Below, piece by piece: positions 35,158 through 44,308 of a stretch of 64,000 nucleotides of DNA (positions are counted from its first letter, which is position 1; each line of letters begins with the position of its first letter). The translations under genes were made by a program, and so were the position numbers. The notes under the pieces are model-generated. The model was not told the DNA's origin, did not search any database, and worked only from the letters and a program-made list of their open reading frames with translations. Origin of the DNA: Bacteroidales bacterium (lineage in GTDB: Bacteria; Bacteroidota; Bacteroidia; Bacteroidales; JAGOPY01); assembly GCA_017991835.1 (NCBI GenBank), contig JAGOPY010000012.1, forward strand, positions 1 through 64,000, given 5' to 3'.

Positions 35158-35980
35158 ATTTCACCCTGAGCCGCCACCCGATCTGCAAAATGGTTTCCCG
35201 GCTTATGCTGTTCAGCGTACACAGATTGGTGACGGTGGTCCCGTATCTTCTTGCAATTCCGGATAGGGTATCCCCACTCACCACTTTGTGATATTCTGCC
35301 GTTTGCGGCTGGTTTTGCTTCGTGGAGAGTTCCTTGATCTTGAAAAGATTGACGACTGTATCGTTGTGGACATACATGTCGGCGATGTCGAGGGCCCGGT
35401 CACAAATCCTGAACTCCATGTGCAGGTGGTTACCCCTGGCGCGTCCCGTAGCGCCTCCCAGCCCAATGGTATCTCCCGGTTCCACCCATTGATTGGTCTT
35501 TACCCGTATTTTCGAAAGATGGGCATAATAGACCTCCATCCCGCTGTAATGCCGCACGATGACCAGGTTGCCGTATCCGCTGCAATACCTTGCATAACGC
35601 ACCTTCCCGTTAAGCCCGGCTAATACCGGCGAACCGTAATCAAGCCCGATATCCCACCCGGCATGATAGTATGTGCATCCCCGCCAAAGCTTCCCGATAG
35701 TCGGCCTGACGAATGGATGTGCCGTATCGCACAGCTCCAGGCCTGTTCCGATCAGGGCGGTATCGGTCGTCTTCCAGCCGCAATTGATGGAATTGGTCAC
35801 CCAGTATTCGTCGTAAACAGTGATGATCATTTTTGCAGCACTGTCGGATAAGTGGTTGATAAGAAGTGTGCTGTCGGCTAATGCCAGGGAATCCGCCGGT
35901 TGCATCATAACCGTATCCTGCGAAAAGCCCGCAAGGGTAAAAAAAGTGGCGAAAACAGACAAAATGAAAATCTTCCGCAT
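35156..35980 (-). CDS. M23 family metallopeptidase with C-terminal LysM domain
   Basis: 274 residues with a signal peptide (MRKIFILSVFATFFTLAGFSQ). The LytM/M23 fold has zinc ligands in YHAGWDIGLDYG (HxxxD) and NHLHMEFR (HxH). A LysM domain follows at the C-terminus (YHKVVSGDTLSGIARRYGTTV). It is probably a periplasmic peptidoglycan endopeptidase or a degenerate activator. The start at 35980 gives the cleaner signal peptide; an in-frame ATG nine codons upstream is an alternative. A -7 box lies 73 bp upstream. Confidence 0.88.
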   Translation of the reverse strand: MRKIFILSVFATFFTLAGFSQDTVMMQPADSLALADSTLLINHLSDSAAKMIITVYDEYWVTNSINCGWKTTDTALIGTGLELCDTAHPFVRPTIGKLWRGCTYYHAGWDIGLDYGSPVLAGLNGKVRYARYCSGYGNLVIVRHYSGMEVYYAHLSKIRVKTNQWVEPGDTIGLGGATGRARGNHLHMEFRICDRALDIADMYVHNDTVVNLFKIKELSTKQNQPQTAEYHKVVSGDTLSGIARRYGTTVTNLCTLNSISRETILQIGWRLRVK

Positions 35981-36052
35981 CGCTCGCCTAATTGGAAATT
36001 CACTCATCGCTTTGTACCCCGGGATAACTTGGATAATTTAACAATTTCGGGC

Positions 36053-36060
36053 CAAAAGTA
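36053..36060 (-). promoter_or_regulatory. Promoter -7 box of the M23 gene
   Basis: Reads TACTTTTG on the minus strand. Confidence 0.45.
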
Positions 36061-36111
36061 ACAGTTTTTGTTGAAAATTTCTATCAACGTGTCTGTGGTT
36101 TGATCTGAAAG

Positions 36112-36200
36112 ATCCGTGTTCATTCGTATAAATTCGCGTCATTCGCGTGCTATTAATAGAACACGAATAGACGCGAATACAACGAATTTACACGAATTAA
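36112..36200. repeat. Imperfect inverted repeat, ATTCGTGTAAATTCGTG family
   Basis: Units ATTCGTATAAATTCGCGTCATTCG are followed after a 6-bp gap by the near reverse complement (CACGAATAGACGCGAATACA ...). It makes a long, imperfect cruciform-capable element of about 80 bp with no gene inside. Relatives lie at 28628 and 29340. Confidence 0.6.
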
Positions 36201-36257
36201 TGTTAAAATTACAGAGGGCCCCAGAGTTTTTTCTGTTCACTGCTCACCCTTCACTGC

Positions 36258-37127
36258 TCACGCCTCACGTTTCACCGGCACGTAGATATCCGTCTTCAGG
36301 TTCTCCGGCCGGGTGCGATCGGGATCGTTCAGGTAGAACTCCAGCGGCGGTTCGTCACGAAGTTCATATCCGCTTTCCGGCAACCAGTTCAAATAGATCT
36401 GGTCGTAAGTTTTCGAAAAATTCTCATACGGACCGGTATGGCGGAAAATCGCATACAATCCTCCTTCGAGGACTTTATACCCGACCTCCCCTTCCGGCCT
36501 GATCTCTTTCTTAACTGTAACACAGGCATCATACCTGAGCTTCTCCGTCTCTGTGACTGAAGGATCATCGTACGAAACACCGATGAAATCCATCCCGAAG
36601 GAGAACAACTTCTTTTCCTTCATGAACTTCGCCAGCTTTTCCCATGCCGGGCCGACATTTTTGTAATCCCCGATGGCATGGACATATACCACCGGAATAG
36701 GCTTGATCTCTTTGATCTTAGGTTTCAAATTCATCGCTTTAAAATTAAATGTGGATAACTCTACTTTTTCTAATCGCAGGGATCCCTTATTTTGACGATA
36801 GTCGCTGGGCGACGTACCGAAACGTTTCTGAAAAGCTTTGGTAAAGGCGGCCGGTGTATCATAACCGATCCGGTAGGCGATATCCGAAACCGGCTCCCTG
36901 GAATATATCAACAGGGAAGCGGCTGTGTCGAGCCTGACCCTTATGATATACGAGCCGAGGGATTCGCGCAGATACGCCCGCATGATCTTGTGAAAATGAA
37001 ACGGCGAGAAGTGAGCCATCGACGCCAGCATCTCCAGATCCATCTTTTCCCCAAGGTTCCGGTCGATGTAAACAAGCACCTTGTTAATTCGCTCAAAATA
37101 AATGGTCTTGGTAGTTATCTGTAGCAT
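36258..37127 (-). CDS. AraC-family regulator with GyrI-like effector domain
   Basis: 289 residues. The N-terminal double helix-turn-helix of AraC proteins (about 10-110) shows the signature RVRLDTAASLLIYSREPVSDIAYRIGY followed by FTKAFQKRFGTSPSDYR. The C-terminal half (about 130-289) is a GyrI-like/BacStress small-molecule-binding domain (VVYVHAIGDYKNVGPAWEKL ... GGLYAIFRHTGPYENF). It resembles Rob/SoxS-type regulators fused to SbmC domains that sense drugs or toxins. The gene is monocistronic. Its upstream region is occupied by an octad array. Confidence 0.9.
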   Translation of the reverse strand: MLQITTKTIYFERINKVLVYIDRNLGEKMDLEMLASMAHFSPFHFHKIMRAYLRESLGSYIIRVRLDTAASLLIYSREPVSDIAYRIGYDTPAAFTKAFQKRFGTSPSDYRQNKGSLRLEKVELSTFNFKAMNLKPKIKEIKPIPVVYVHAIGDYKNVGPAWEKLAKFMKEKKLFSFGMDFIGVSYDDPSVTETEKLRYDACVTVKKEIRPEGEVGYKVLEGGLYAIFRHTGPYENFSKTYDQIYLNWLPESGYELRDEPPLEFYLNDPDRTRPENLKTDIYVPVKREA

Positions 37128-37154
37128 CGCGCTATTGTTAAGGGTTACCGGTTA

Positions 37155-37300
37155 AAAAATCACAAGTTCACAATATCAAAAAATCAAAAGTTCAAAAGCT
37201 CACAAGCTCACAATATCAAAAAATCAAAAGCTCACAAGCTCACAATACCAAAAAATCACAAGTTCAAAATATCACAATATCACAAATTCTAAATATCCAC
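37155..37300. repeat. Octad array (ATCACAAG/ATCAAAAG) upstream of the AraC gene
   Basis: About eighteen degenerate 8-bp units of the type CTCACAAG, CTCACAAT and ATCAAAAA. Beyond it, 37300-37560 is an AT-rich stretch with no gene seen. Confidence 0.7.
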
Positions 37301-37569
37301 AAATCTACTTCCCGTATTATAACCCCGCTTTTCCATTCTTGCGATATTAACATAAGATTTGCTTTAACAGCAAAAATGCCCATTATTTCCGGGAAATTTT
37401 GCAACTTATCAAAAATTGATTTGCAAAAAATAGACCTTTTAAGATTTCCCCTGTCTTTAGAATTAGAATTCCATAAAAACACCTTCCCGGGGAAGATCGA
37501 TTTTTACCAACTGCAAATTTTCAGGCTTACCATGGCATAAAGCCTTTTCGTTAAGGCATTTGCAGGATA

Positions 37570-37577
37570 TAATTTTG
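37570..37577 (+). promoter_or_regulatory. Promoter -7 box of the START-domain operon
   Basis: Reads TAATTTTG, 18 bp before the ATG at 37596. It rules out the in-frame upstream TTG as start. Confidence 0.55.
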
Positions 37578-37595
37578 GATCAAAAAACAAGAGCT

Positions 37596-38267
37596 ATGAA
37601 AACACTATCATTTAATGACAAAGCAAAGCACCTTCTGATCCTGATCACCTTATTAGTGATTTGCCTGAAGATGATGGCCGTAACACCGGAAGAAGAATTC
37701 CGGTTAATGAAGCAGAAAAACGGGATAGACCTGTTTTACCGCTGGATGGTCATGCCCGAAGGCAACCGGGTTAGGCAGATGAAGGCGGTCTTTGAAGGAG
37801 GCTGGACAAAGGAGGATATCATGTCCCTTCTTAAAAACGAACAGCAGGCCATGGCCTGGATCCCATCTGCCCGGGAGTACCGCAACCTGAAAGAGGCGAC
37901 GGCTGGTGAATGGTTCAGCTATATCCGCTTCAGCGCGCCCTGGCCCCTGGCCGACCAGGACTGCATTCTTCAGTATTCTTTATCAACCGAACCGTCGGGT
38001 GAATCGACGATCCGGTTTACCTGCCGGCCCGATTACATTCCCGAGGTGGATGGGATTACCCGTATGAAGGACATCAACGGTTCGTTCGTTATCTGCCCCG
38101 GAAGCGGCGAAAAAGGGAGGGTTGAATGTTACTTCATCTCCTCCAAGGCTTCTGTCATACCGCGCTGGATCACAGATCCCATCATAACCGGAAGCATCAT
38201 GAGCCTGATGGAAGGCATGCGCGGTCAATTATCCGGAGTTGAATATTCTCAAACCCTGCAAAAATGA
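37596..38267 (+). CDS. START-domain lipid-binding protein
   Basis: 223 residues. An N-terminal hydrophobic segment (LLILITLLVICLKMM) may be a signal or anchor. The rest matches a START fold: GIDLFYRWM, RQMKAVFEGGWTKEDI, AWIPSAREYRNLKE, WFSYIRFSAPWPLADQDC and IPRWITDPIITGSIM. START domains bind sterols, phospholipids or other hydrophobic ligands in a deep cavity. It is first of five closely packed genes; its stop overlaps the start of the DUF2062 gene (ATGA). Confidence 0.75.
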   Translation: MKTLSFNDKAKHLLILITLLVICLKMMAVTPEEEFRLMKQKNGIDLFYRWMVMPEGNRVRQMKAVFEGGWTKEDIMSLLKNEQQAMAWIPSAREYRNLKEATAGEWFSYIRFSAPWPLADQDCILQYSLSTEPSGESTIRFTCRPDYIPEVDGITRMKDINGSFVICPGSGEKGRVECYFISSKASVIPRWITDPIITGSIMSLMEGMRGQLSGVEYSQTLQK

Positions 38268-38725
38268 AAAAGCTCACATTCAATCCCGTCACTCTGGCTG
38301 TCAACAAGCTCAAAAGCATCAAATCGGATCCGGAAAAGGTCTGTTACGGGTTTGCTTTCGGCACCTTCATCAGCGCCACCCCGTTCATCGGTTTCAAATG
38401 GCTGGTGGCACTTCCCATCGTGTGGCTGGCCAAATGGAACAAGACCGCCTGCATGATCGGTATCCTTCAGGTCAACTACCTTACCGGGCCGCTCTTTTAC
38501 GCCCTGGCATACTTTGTCGGCAAATCGGTCCTTGGTTATGAGAATACGTTTGAATTGCCCGACCGGATGACATTCGGAGCGGTAAAGGATATCTTTTTCG
38601 GTAATGCGGATGTGTTTGTATCCCTGCTTGCCGGCGGATTGCTCCTCAGCATTCCCATGACTCTCGGGGCTTTTTACCTGGCCCGGTCGATATTTTACAG
38701 GAAATTAAATACTGTTATGTCATGA
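38264..38725 (+). CDS. DUF2062 membrane protein
   Basis: 153 residues with the DUF2062 pattern: the amphipathic start KLKSIKSDPEKVCYGFAFGTFISATPFIGF, then WLVALPIVWLAKWNKTACMIG with three to four membrane segments and LAYFVGKSVLG. The family has no established activity; members are often near lipid or glycosyltransferase genes. It overlaps both neighbours by four bases (ATGA), showing tight translational coupling. Confidence 0.8.
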   Translation: MKKLTFNPVTLAVNKLKSIKSDPEKVCYGFAFGTFISATPFIGFKWLVALPIVWLAKWNKTACMIGILQVNYLTGPLFYALAYFVGKSVLGYENTFELPDRMTFGAVKDIFFGNADVFVSLLAGGLLLSIPMTLGAFYLARSIFYRKLNTVMS

Positions 38726-39519
38726 AAACACAGGAGACCTATACCCTGATTACCGGCGCCAGCATGGGGCTGGGGAGAGAACTGGCAACCGAGTGTGCCC
38801 GGAGGGGCCATAACCTGCTGCTGGTCGCACTGCCCGGCAGTGGCTTATGGGAATTGCGCGACGAACTGAAAAAGAACTTTCGGCACCATGTCGAATGTTA
38901 CGAATGCGATCTGAGCGATGAAGCGGAGCTGGAAAAGCTGGCTGCCCGGGTGACAGAGAACTATTCGGTCGACCGGCTGATCAATAACGCCGGCGTCGGC
39001 GGAACGAAAAAGTTTGAAGATGCCTCTTCCGAATACCTCGACCTGATCATTCATCTGAATATCCGCGCCACTACCATGCTGACCCGCCTCTTGCTGCCGG
39101 AGCTGAAACGTCATCGTAAAGCATTGATCATGAATGTGTCAAGCCTTGCCGCATTCGGCCCGCTACCTTACAAGACGATATATCCCGCATCTAAAGCATT
39201 TATCTATTCATTTTCAAGAGGATTAAGCAGGGAACTGCACGGTACCGGCGTCAGTGTCGTCGTCGTGGCTCCGGGCCCATTCATTTCAAATGCTGATGTC
39301 GCTAAGCGTATCATGAAACAAAGCTTTATCGCCCGGCTGGGCGTCCTCTCTGCCCGGGAAATTACCCTGAAGGCGCTGAAAGGTGCCGAGAAAGGTCAGA
39401 ACGTGATCATCCCCGGTATCTGGAACCGGTTAAACCGGTTGCTGATGCAACTGGTGCCTGAAGACATCCGCCTGAGCGTTCTGAGCAATGTACTGAAAAG
39501 AGAACTGCCGCTTAAATAA
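38722..39519 (+). CDS. Short-chain dehydrogenase/reductase
   Basis: 265 residues of the classical SDR family: the NAD(P)-binding TGASMGLGREL at the N-terminus, the structural NNAGVGG, a Ser in NVSSLAAFGP and the active-site YPASK (YxxxK). It resembles SDRs acting on ketones in lipid or steroid-like substrates. It is third in the START-domain operon and overlaps the DUF2062 gene. Confidence 0.88.
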   Translation: MKTQETYTLITGASMGLGRELATECARRGHNLLLVALPGSGLWELRDELKKNFRHHVECYECDLSDEAELEKLAARVTENYSVDRLINNAGVGGTKKFEDASSEYLDLIIHLNIRATTMLTRLLLPELKRHRKALIMNVSSLAAFGPLPYKTIYPASKAFIYSFSRGLSRELHGTGVSVVVVAPGPFISNADVAKRIMKQSFIARLGVLSAREITLKALKGAEKGQNVIIPGIWNRLNRLLMQLVPEDIRLSVLSNVLKRELPLK

Positions 39520-39528
39520 ACATCTGCC

Positions 39529-40239
39529 ATGGAACCCGATACAATCAAAGCCGTTTATGCAATTCTGGCCACCGCAGCCGTTTCAGTTGCTTATTACTTT
39601 GTGCTTTACCGGATAGTTAAAATGAAGAAACCGGGAACCTGCAACGTGGCCATTGGATGTTACCTGCTAAGGAAATTCACCGGTTTCCTGTTGCTCGGCA
39701 TTTTGCCTGTAGCCGTTGCCTGGTTCGTTTTCGGTCAAAGTCCGGCCGAATCAGGTTTCAGGGCCGGGACAACCGCTGCCTGGCTGCCTTATACAGCGCT
39801 TGTTGCACTTTTTCTGACTGTCATGAATTACTTCAATTCATCCAACATCCGGTTGCAAAAAGCCTATCCTGAGCTCCGGCTCGAAAACTGGGGTCCGGGC
39901 TCCGCCCTGGGCCTCGCCTTCGGGTGGATCCTGTACCTGGTGGGATATGAGATGCTTTTCAGGGGTTTGCTTCTGCATACCTGCCTGGAAGCATTCGGTT
40001 TGTGGCCAGCCATCCTGATCAATCTTTCATTGTACTTTATCCTTCATCTGCCTAAAGGGCTGAAAGAGTCGGTGGCAACGATCCCTTTCGGGGCTGTTGT
40101 CATTTTCCTGACGGTCAAATCCGGCTCGGTTTTACCGGCGATTCTCCTTCATTCCATACAGGCTGTTTCATTTGAATTATTCTGTATTTACCGTAACCCC
40201 GAAATGAAATTCAACCAACTTAAAATTCATCAATTATGA
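39529..40239 (+). CDS. CPBP-type intramembrane protease family protein
   Basis: 236 residues with about seven membrane helices. CPBP (Rce1-like) motifs are partly kept: YEMLFRG replaces the usual EExxxR (first Glu is Tyr), followed by FILHLPKG (FxxxH) and LLHSIQA. With one of two motif glutamates missing it may be a non-canonical or inactive member. It is fourth in the operon, 9 bp after the SDR, and overlaps the next start. Confidence 0.7.
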   Translation: MEPDTIKAVYAILATAAVSVAYYFVLYRIVKMKKPGTCNVAIGCYLLRKFTGFLLLGILPVAVAWFVFGQSPAESGFRAGTTAAWLPYTALVALFLTVMNYFNSSNIRLQKAYPELRLENWGPGSALGLAFGWILYLVGYEMLFRGLLLHTCLEAFGLWPAILINLSLYFILHLPKGLKESVATIPFGAVVIFLTVKSGSVLPAILLHSIQAVSFELFCIYRNPEMKFNQLKIHQL

Positions 40240-41228
40240 AATGCTTTATCACCGGTATATCCGGATTTATCGGCGCTTCCCTGGCTGAACAACTGACTGC
40301 AAACGGGCATTCTGTCAATGCCCTTGTCCGGAATCCTGAAAAAGTATCTACTGCTAATCATCCGGGCGTCAGGTATTTTAAGGGCGACCTGTTTGATAAC
40401 CTGGTCCTGCTCCAGGCCATGGAGGGATGCGATACCGTCTTTCACCTGGCTGCCTTCGCCAAACCCTGGTCGAAAGATCCGGCCTATCCGCATCGCGTGA
40501 ATGTCGAAGGAGCCGTTAATGTTTTTGAGGCCGCGTTTAAAGCCGGTGTCAAAAAGGTTGTTTTCACCTCTTCAGCCGCAACAATGTCTCCTTCCGACGG
40601 CGACCTTTCTGTTGATGAAGATACTCAAAGGACTATCCCGTATTTCAATGCGTATGAAACGACAAAAGCAGAAGCAGAATCAAAAGCCAGGGAATACTGC
40701 GGAAGGGGTTTGCCCGTCATCATAGTGAATCCGTCAAGGGTGTACGGCCCGGGACCTTTAAATCCAAGCAATTCAACCACTAAAATGATGATTGGATATA
40801 AGTCGGGGAAATGGAGGATAATTCCGGGTGATGGTTCGAAAATCGGGAATTATGTATATATCGATGACGTGGTCCGCGGCCATATTCTTGCCGCTGAAAA
40901 AGGGCGTGCAGGTGAACGGTATATCCTGGGCGGAGAGAATGTTACCTTCGATGACTTTTTCGGAATTCTGGCAAATGTATCCGGCAACAGGCGAAAAATG
41001 GTACATCTTCCCGTACCCGTTATGGCAGGTGTAGCCAGGGCCATGCAATGGCAGGCCCGGTTTACCGGCATTCCTCCGCTGATCACAGAAGATTTTGTTC
41101 TTAAATATCTCAACGATTGGTGCTTGAGCAGCGCAAAAGCAGAACAGGAACTGGGTTACCACATAACTCCTCTGGCTCAGGGTGTCAGGAAGACACTGGA
41201 ATGGGATTTCATGCAGAAGGTTGATTAG
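40236..41228 (+). CDS. NAD-dependent epimerase/3-beta-HSD-like dehydrogenase
   Basis: 330 residues, extended SDR. The NAD-binding TGISGFIGASL is at the N-terminus, then FHLAA, FTSSAA and the active-site YETTK. The GPGPLNPSN block and the C-terminal part resemble dihydroflavonol reductase/3-beta-hydroxysteroid dehydrogenase-type proteins. It is last of the five-gene START operon. Its stop overlaps the convergent DUF2779 gene by four bases. Confidence 0.85.
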   Translation: MKCFITGISGFIGASLAEQLTANGHSVNALVRNPEKVSTANHPGVRYFKGDLFDNLVLLQAMEGCDTVFHLAAFAKPWSKDPAYPHRVNVEGAVNVFEAAFKAGVKKVVFTSSAATMSPSDGDLSVDEDTQRTIPYFNAYETTKAEAESKAREYCGRGLPVIIVNPSRVYGPGPLNPSNSTTKMMIGYKSGKWRIIPGDGSKIGNYVYIDDVVRGHILAAEKGRAGERYILGGENVTFDDFFGILANVSGNRRKMVHLPVPVMAGVARAMQWQARFTGIPPLITEDFVLKYLNDWCLSSAKAEQELGYHITPLAQGVRKTLEWDFMQKVD

Positions 41229-42697
41229 ATCCTCCGCAAAACATTCAGGATCTCCACCATGGCCAGGGTATCCAGTTTACAGTATTCGAGCAGGTTGTTC
41301 CGGGTTTCTGTGATTTTCTCAGGGTTGGGTTCGGAATGCAGTGCCATAAAGGCATGGCTGGCCGATCCTCCGTCGGCTATGGCCAATCCTTCATAGCTGA
41401 ATTGCGGTGCCAGGGCGGGAAGCACCTGCTTAATGGAATAAGAACCTTTCATTTCGGGGACGTAATAATACCGTTTCTGGAAGATGTCCATCAGGTCTTT
41501 AATTCGGGAGGTGAGTTTCGAAATTTGAAACTGGAAATTCGGGAACGTGGCGGCGATTTCGTTCAGCCTGGAGGCTTCGAAGGAGCGGTTGAAAACAAGG
41601 ATATCGCCGGTAGGGTTTATATCTTCCACCAATTGGGAGATAAATGGGATCCGCGGGTCCGCTTTATCGGCCGGAGCCAGGAAATAGCGGTGTTGCGGCT
41701 GCGCGTCCGGTGAATCCAAAATATGCAGCGAATACTGAAAGACGATTTGCTGGTAAGGGTGGCTGTGATCGTATAACGGCACCGCCGGCTGGAACGATTC
41801 GAAATCGAGGAAATGGAGCGGATAACTGAGGCCGGAGACAAAGCGGCCGATCGCTTTTTTGTCGATATGCGTCTCCCCTTTCAACTCCGCGATCACCTGT
41901 TGCCACTGGGCTACATTCAGCCTGAAATCCGAAGGAATATCTTCAAACTTCACGATCCCCTGGCGGTAAAGCTCCCATTTCTTATCGGCGCTCAGCCGGG
42001 AAATATTGAAGATGGAATAGTCGGGAATATGCTCCCAGCAATGCCCTTTGAAATCACAGTCGTACGGATCGCTGCAGTGAGGACCGATGCCGGTTTCCGG
42101 TACCACGGGACATTTCAGCATGAAGAAGAAGTCTTCAACGGATTGTTCAATCTTATCCTGCCATTTCAGCACCGGTTCCAGTACACTTATGGTTTTGAAG
42201 AGAGAACGGATATCAAGATCACCCTCTCTTTCGTAGCCTGTATCCAGCACAACCAGTGAAATATCGGAAACATGCAACCCGCTTTTTGTGATGACATAAT
42301 ACTGGAAAGCGGCGTCCAGCAGGTTCACCGGCTTTACCTGTGTGGAGCTCTTGATTTCGTATGCTTTCCATTTATCTCCATCCCTGACCAGGATATCGAT
42401 AAAGCAATGCAGGTCATCAACAGCAAAACCGGCTTCATAGATAACCTCCGTGCCCTCTTCGATCAGTCTGCGCGTCAATGCAATGCTTTGGGTGTACCTG
42501 TCGGGAACATAAAGGCCGGCATCGGTCCCTCCGGGGAAAAGCTGCTGTGCCAGTTTACCCACCTCGTGCCCCTGGCTGAAGATGGCCTGCTGCATCGGGG
42601 AAATGGGATCCTTCAGATCGGGCCGGTTAAAGTGGAGATACAGCGATTTACGACACTGCGATCCGCGGAGAAAGGTCGATTTGGAAAGAGTTGGCAT
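41225..42697 (-). CDS. DUF2779 nuclease-like protein (PD-(D/E)XK plus DEDD exonuclease fold)
   Basis: 490 residues. The N-terminal part looks like a Cas4/RecB nuclease: Cys15 in SQCRKSLYL, Asp101 and Glu114-x-Lys116 in FIDILVRDG ... AYEIKSS, then Cys208, Cys214 and Cys220. These could hold an Fe-S cluster with Cys15. The C-terminal half resembles a DnaQ/RNase-T-like exonuclease: HFLDFES (Asp298, Glu300), FNRSFEASRL and a late YCKLDTLAM (Asp476). The family is annotated only as DUF2779. No CRISPR or other defence genes are adjacent. Confidence 0.8.
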   Translation of the reverse strand: MPTLSKSTFLRGSQCRKSLYLHFNRPDLKDPISPMQQAIFSQGHEVGKLAQQLFPGGTDAGLYVPDRYTQSIALTRRLIEEGTEVIYEAGFAVDDLHCFIDILVRDGDKWKAYEIKSSTQVKPVNLLDAAFQYYVITKSGLHVSDISLVVLDTGYEREGDLDIRSLFKTISVLEPVLKWQDKIEQSVEDFFFMLKCPVVPETGIGPHCSDPYDCDFKGHCWEHIPDYSIFNISRLSADKKWELYRQGIVKFEDIPSDFRLNVAQWQQVIAELKGETHIDKKAIGRFVSGLSYPLHFLDFESFQPAVPLYDHSHPYQQIVFQYSLHILDSPDAQPQHRYFLAPADKADPRIPFISQLVEDINPTGDILVFNRSFEASRLNEIAATFPNFQFQISKLTSRIKDLMDIFQKRYYYVPEMKGSYSIKQVLPALAPQFSYEGLAIADGGSASHAFMALHSEPNPEKITETRNNLLEYCKLDTLAMVEILNVLRRI

Positions 42698-42740
42698 TGC
42701 GGTGGTTGATTTGGAGGATTTCTCAAAAGTCTTTTATTTA

Positions 42741-42844
42741 ACCACAAAGTCGCACAAAGTACGTCACAAAGTCGCACAAAGTATCTGATTATCTAATAAT
42801 AAGCTTCGTGCGCCTTCGTGAAATCCTTGGTGTTCCTTTGTGGT
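42741..42844. repeat. MITE-like inverted pair with 41-bp arms, no gene inside
   Basis: The left arm (42741-42781) starts ACCACAAAGTCGCACAAAG. The right arm (42804-42844) is its reverse complement at about three quarters of positions, with a 22-bp spacer. Arm length and sequence match the arms around the GxxExxY gene at 49.7 kb. Confidence 0.6.
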
Positions 42845-42880
42845 TTATTACTTTTGATATAACCTCAGCAAGAACTCTCA

Positions 42881-43162
42881 TTATTTGTATAAGCAAATAT
42901 ATGCTGCATCGGTAACGATCCGGAGCTGGAATTTCGAGTCCTTTGCCACGATGAATGTGTCAAAGGGTTTGTAATCCCTGAATTCCGCTTCGCCCGGCAG
43001 CTTGACGGTCATCATGCCGGACACCACGGTCATATATTCTACCGTGGAGGTTCCGAATTCATACTCGCCCGGCGCCATAACGCCTAAAGTTGCAGGTCCG
43101 TCCGGGGTGGTAAAAGCGATCGATTTCACTTTTCCGTCGAAATATTCATTGACTTTGAACAT
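42881..43162 (-). CDS. ppnP: Pyrimidine/purine nucleoside phosphorylase PpnP
   Basis: 93 residues, the normal length of the PpnP (DUF1255) cupin family. It has the pattern [44 protein letters not shown] and [13 protein letters not shown]. PpnP phosphorolyses several nucleosides to base and ribose-1-phosphate. It is transcribed alone from a -7 box 26 bp upstream. Confidence 0.92.
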   Translation of the reverse strand: MFKVNEYFDGKVKSIAFTTPDGPATLGVMAPGEYEFGTSTVEYMTVVSGMMTVKLPGEAEFRDYKPFDTFIVAKDSKFQLRIVTDAAYICLYK

Positions 43163-43187
43163 GATATTTTGATTTTTGGTAAAAATA

Positions 43188-43195
43188 CAAATTTA
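43188..43195 (-). promoter_or_regulatory. Promoter -7 box of ppnP
   Basis: Reads TAAATTTG on the minus strand. Confidence 0.5.
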
Positions 43196-43253
43196 TCCCT
43201 ACAGACTGCACCACCGGGCTGTATTGCCCGAATCGACCGGTGCGAAATCCAAA

Positions 43254-44261
43254 TCAGGAATTCAGAGTTGATTTGAAGATATGGCAGTAATGCCGGAGGG
43301 TCTCTTCGATGGGGATGAATTCAAAGTCAATCGCCTTCCTGATTTTGAGGTTCGAATATTCAAACTGCTGAACGGCTGTGTTGGCTGTTTCGCGGGTGAT
43401 GAGCGGTTTTATGCCGGTTAAGGCCGATCGGATCTTCTCGAGCCTCCAGGCAAAACCGGAGAAAAATGGACTGACCGATATTGAGGGAGCCGGCCTTTCC
43501 AATTCCCTGGCCATCAGTGTAAACAGCGTTTTGTAATCAAGATTTACCGCATTCAGGATAAACCGTTCATTGCGGATATGGCTGTCGGTCAGAAGGATCA
43601 TCGCCCGAACCACATCGCGAACATCGACAAAACCGTTTTTTCCGGGAGGATAAAACTTCAGGCCGTTCCAGACAGTGTTGAACAGCCTCGAACTGCCCAT
43701 TCCCGGACCAGCCACGCCGAGAATAATAGATGGATTGACGATCACCGCATCGAGACCTTCGGCGGTGCCGCGCCAGACCTCTCGTTCGGCGCCGTATTTG
43801 CTGACGGCATAAGCCGAATTATGTTTTGAGGTTTTCCATACCAGGCTTTCGTCGATCACATCGTTTTGATCTTCCGGCCGGCCCAGTGCGGCTATGGAGG
43901 AAACATGGCACAGCGTCGCGATCTTCTTCTCCAGCGCCGCGTTCACCACATTGGCTGTCCCTTCGGTATTGATCCGCATCAGCTTCTTCCGGTCCTTCGG
44001 AAGAAACGAAACCAGGGCGGCGCAGTGGTAAACGGTGTCGACCCCTGCCATCGCATCCTCCAGCGAATAAATATCGAGGATATCGCCTTCAACCCATTCA
44101 ATCTTACTAAAAAGGTCTTCCTGGTGAAGTTCAAATACCTTTCTGATCATGGTAATATCGCTGCCCGGCCTCTTCAATGCCCTGACCGACTGCCCCGACC
44201 GGACCAGCTCATATACCAGGTGGGATCCCACCAGGCCCGTTGCGCCTGTTACCAGTATCAT
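43254..44261 (-). CDS. NAD-dependent epimerase/dehydratase family protein
   Basis: 335 residues, extended [14 protein letters not shown] (NAD binding), [20 protein letters not shown] and the active-site YAVSKYGAE. It resembles dihydroflavonol-4-reductase-type oxidoreductases; the substrate is unknown. It is divergent from tyrS. Its -7 box (44266-44273) ends only 4 bp before the ATG, so transcription would start at or next to the start codon, suggesting a leaderless message. Confidence 0.87.
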   Translation of the reverse strand: MILVTGATGLVGSHLVYELVRSGQSVRALKRPGSDITMIRKVFELHQEDLFSKIEWVEGDILDIYSLEDAMAGVDTVYHCAALVSFLPKDRKKLMRINTEGTANVVNAALEKKIATLCHVSSIAALGRPEDQNDVIDESLVWKTSKHNSAYAVSKYGAEREVWRGTAEGLDAVIVNPSIILGVAGPGMGSSRLFNTVWNGLKFYPPGKNGFVDVRDVVRAMILLTDSHIRNERFILNAVNLDYKTLFTLMARELERPAPSISVSPFFSGFAWRLEKIRSALTGIKPLITRETANTAVQQFEYSNLKIRKAIDFEFIPIEETLRHYCHIFKSTLNS

Positions 44262-44265
44262 GCGG

Positions 44266-44273
44266 CAAAATTA
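44266..44273 (-). promoter_or_regulatory. Promoter -7 box of the epimerase gene (possible leaderless start)
   Basis: Reads TAATTTTG on the minus strand, 4 bp upstream of the ATG at 44261. The divergent tyrS box begins only 11 bp away. Confidence 0.5.
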
Positions 44274-44284
44274 ACGCTTTTTCC

Positions 44285-44292
44285 TACCTTTG
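44285..44292 (+). promoter_or_regulatory. Promoter -7 box of tyrS
   Basis: Reads TACCTTTG, 16 bp before the tyrS ATG. Confidence 0.6.
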
Positions 44293-44308
44293 CATAAACT
44301 TTAGGCTT

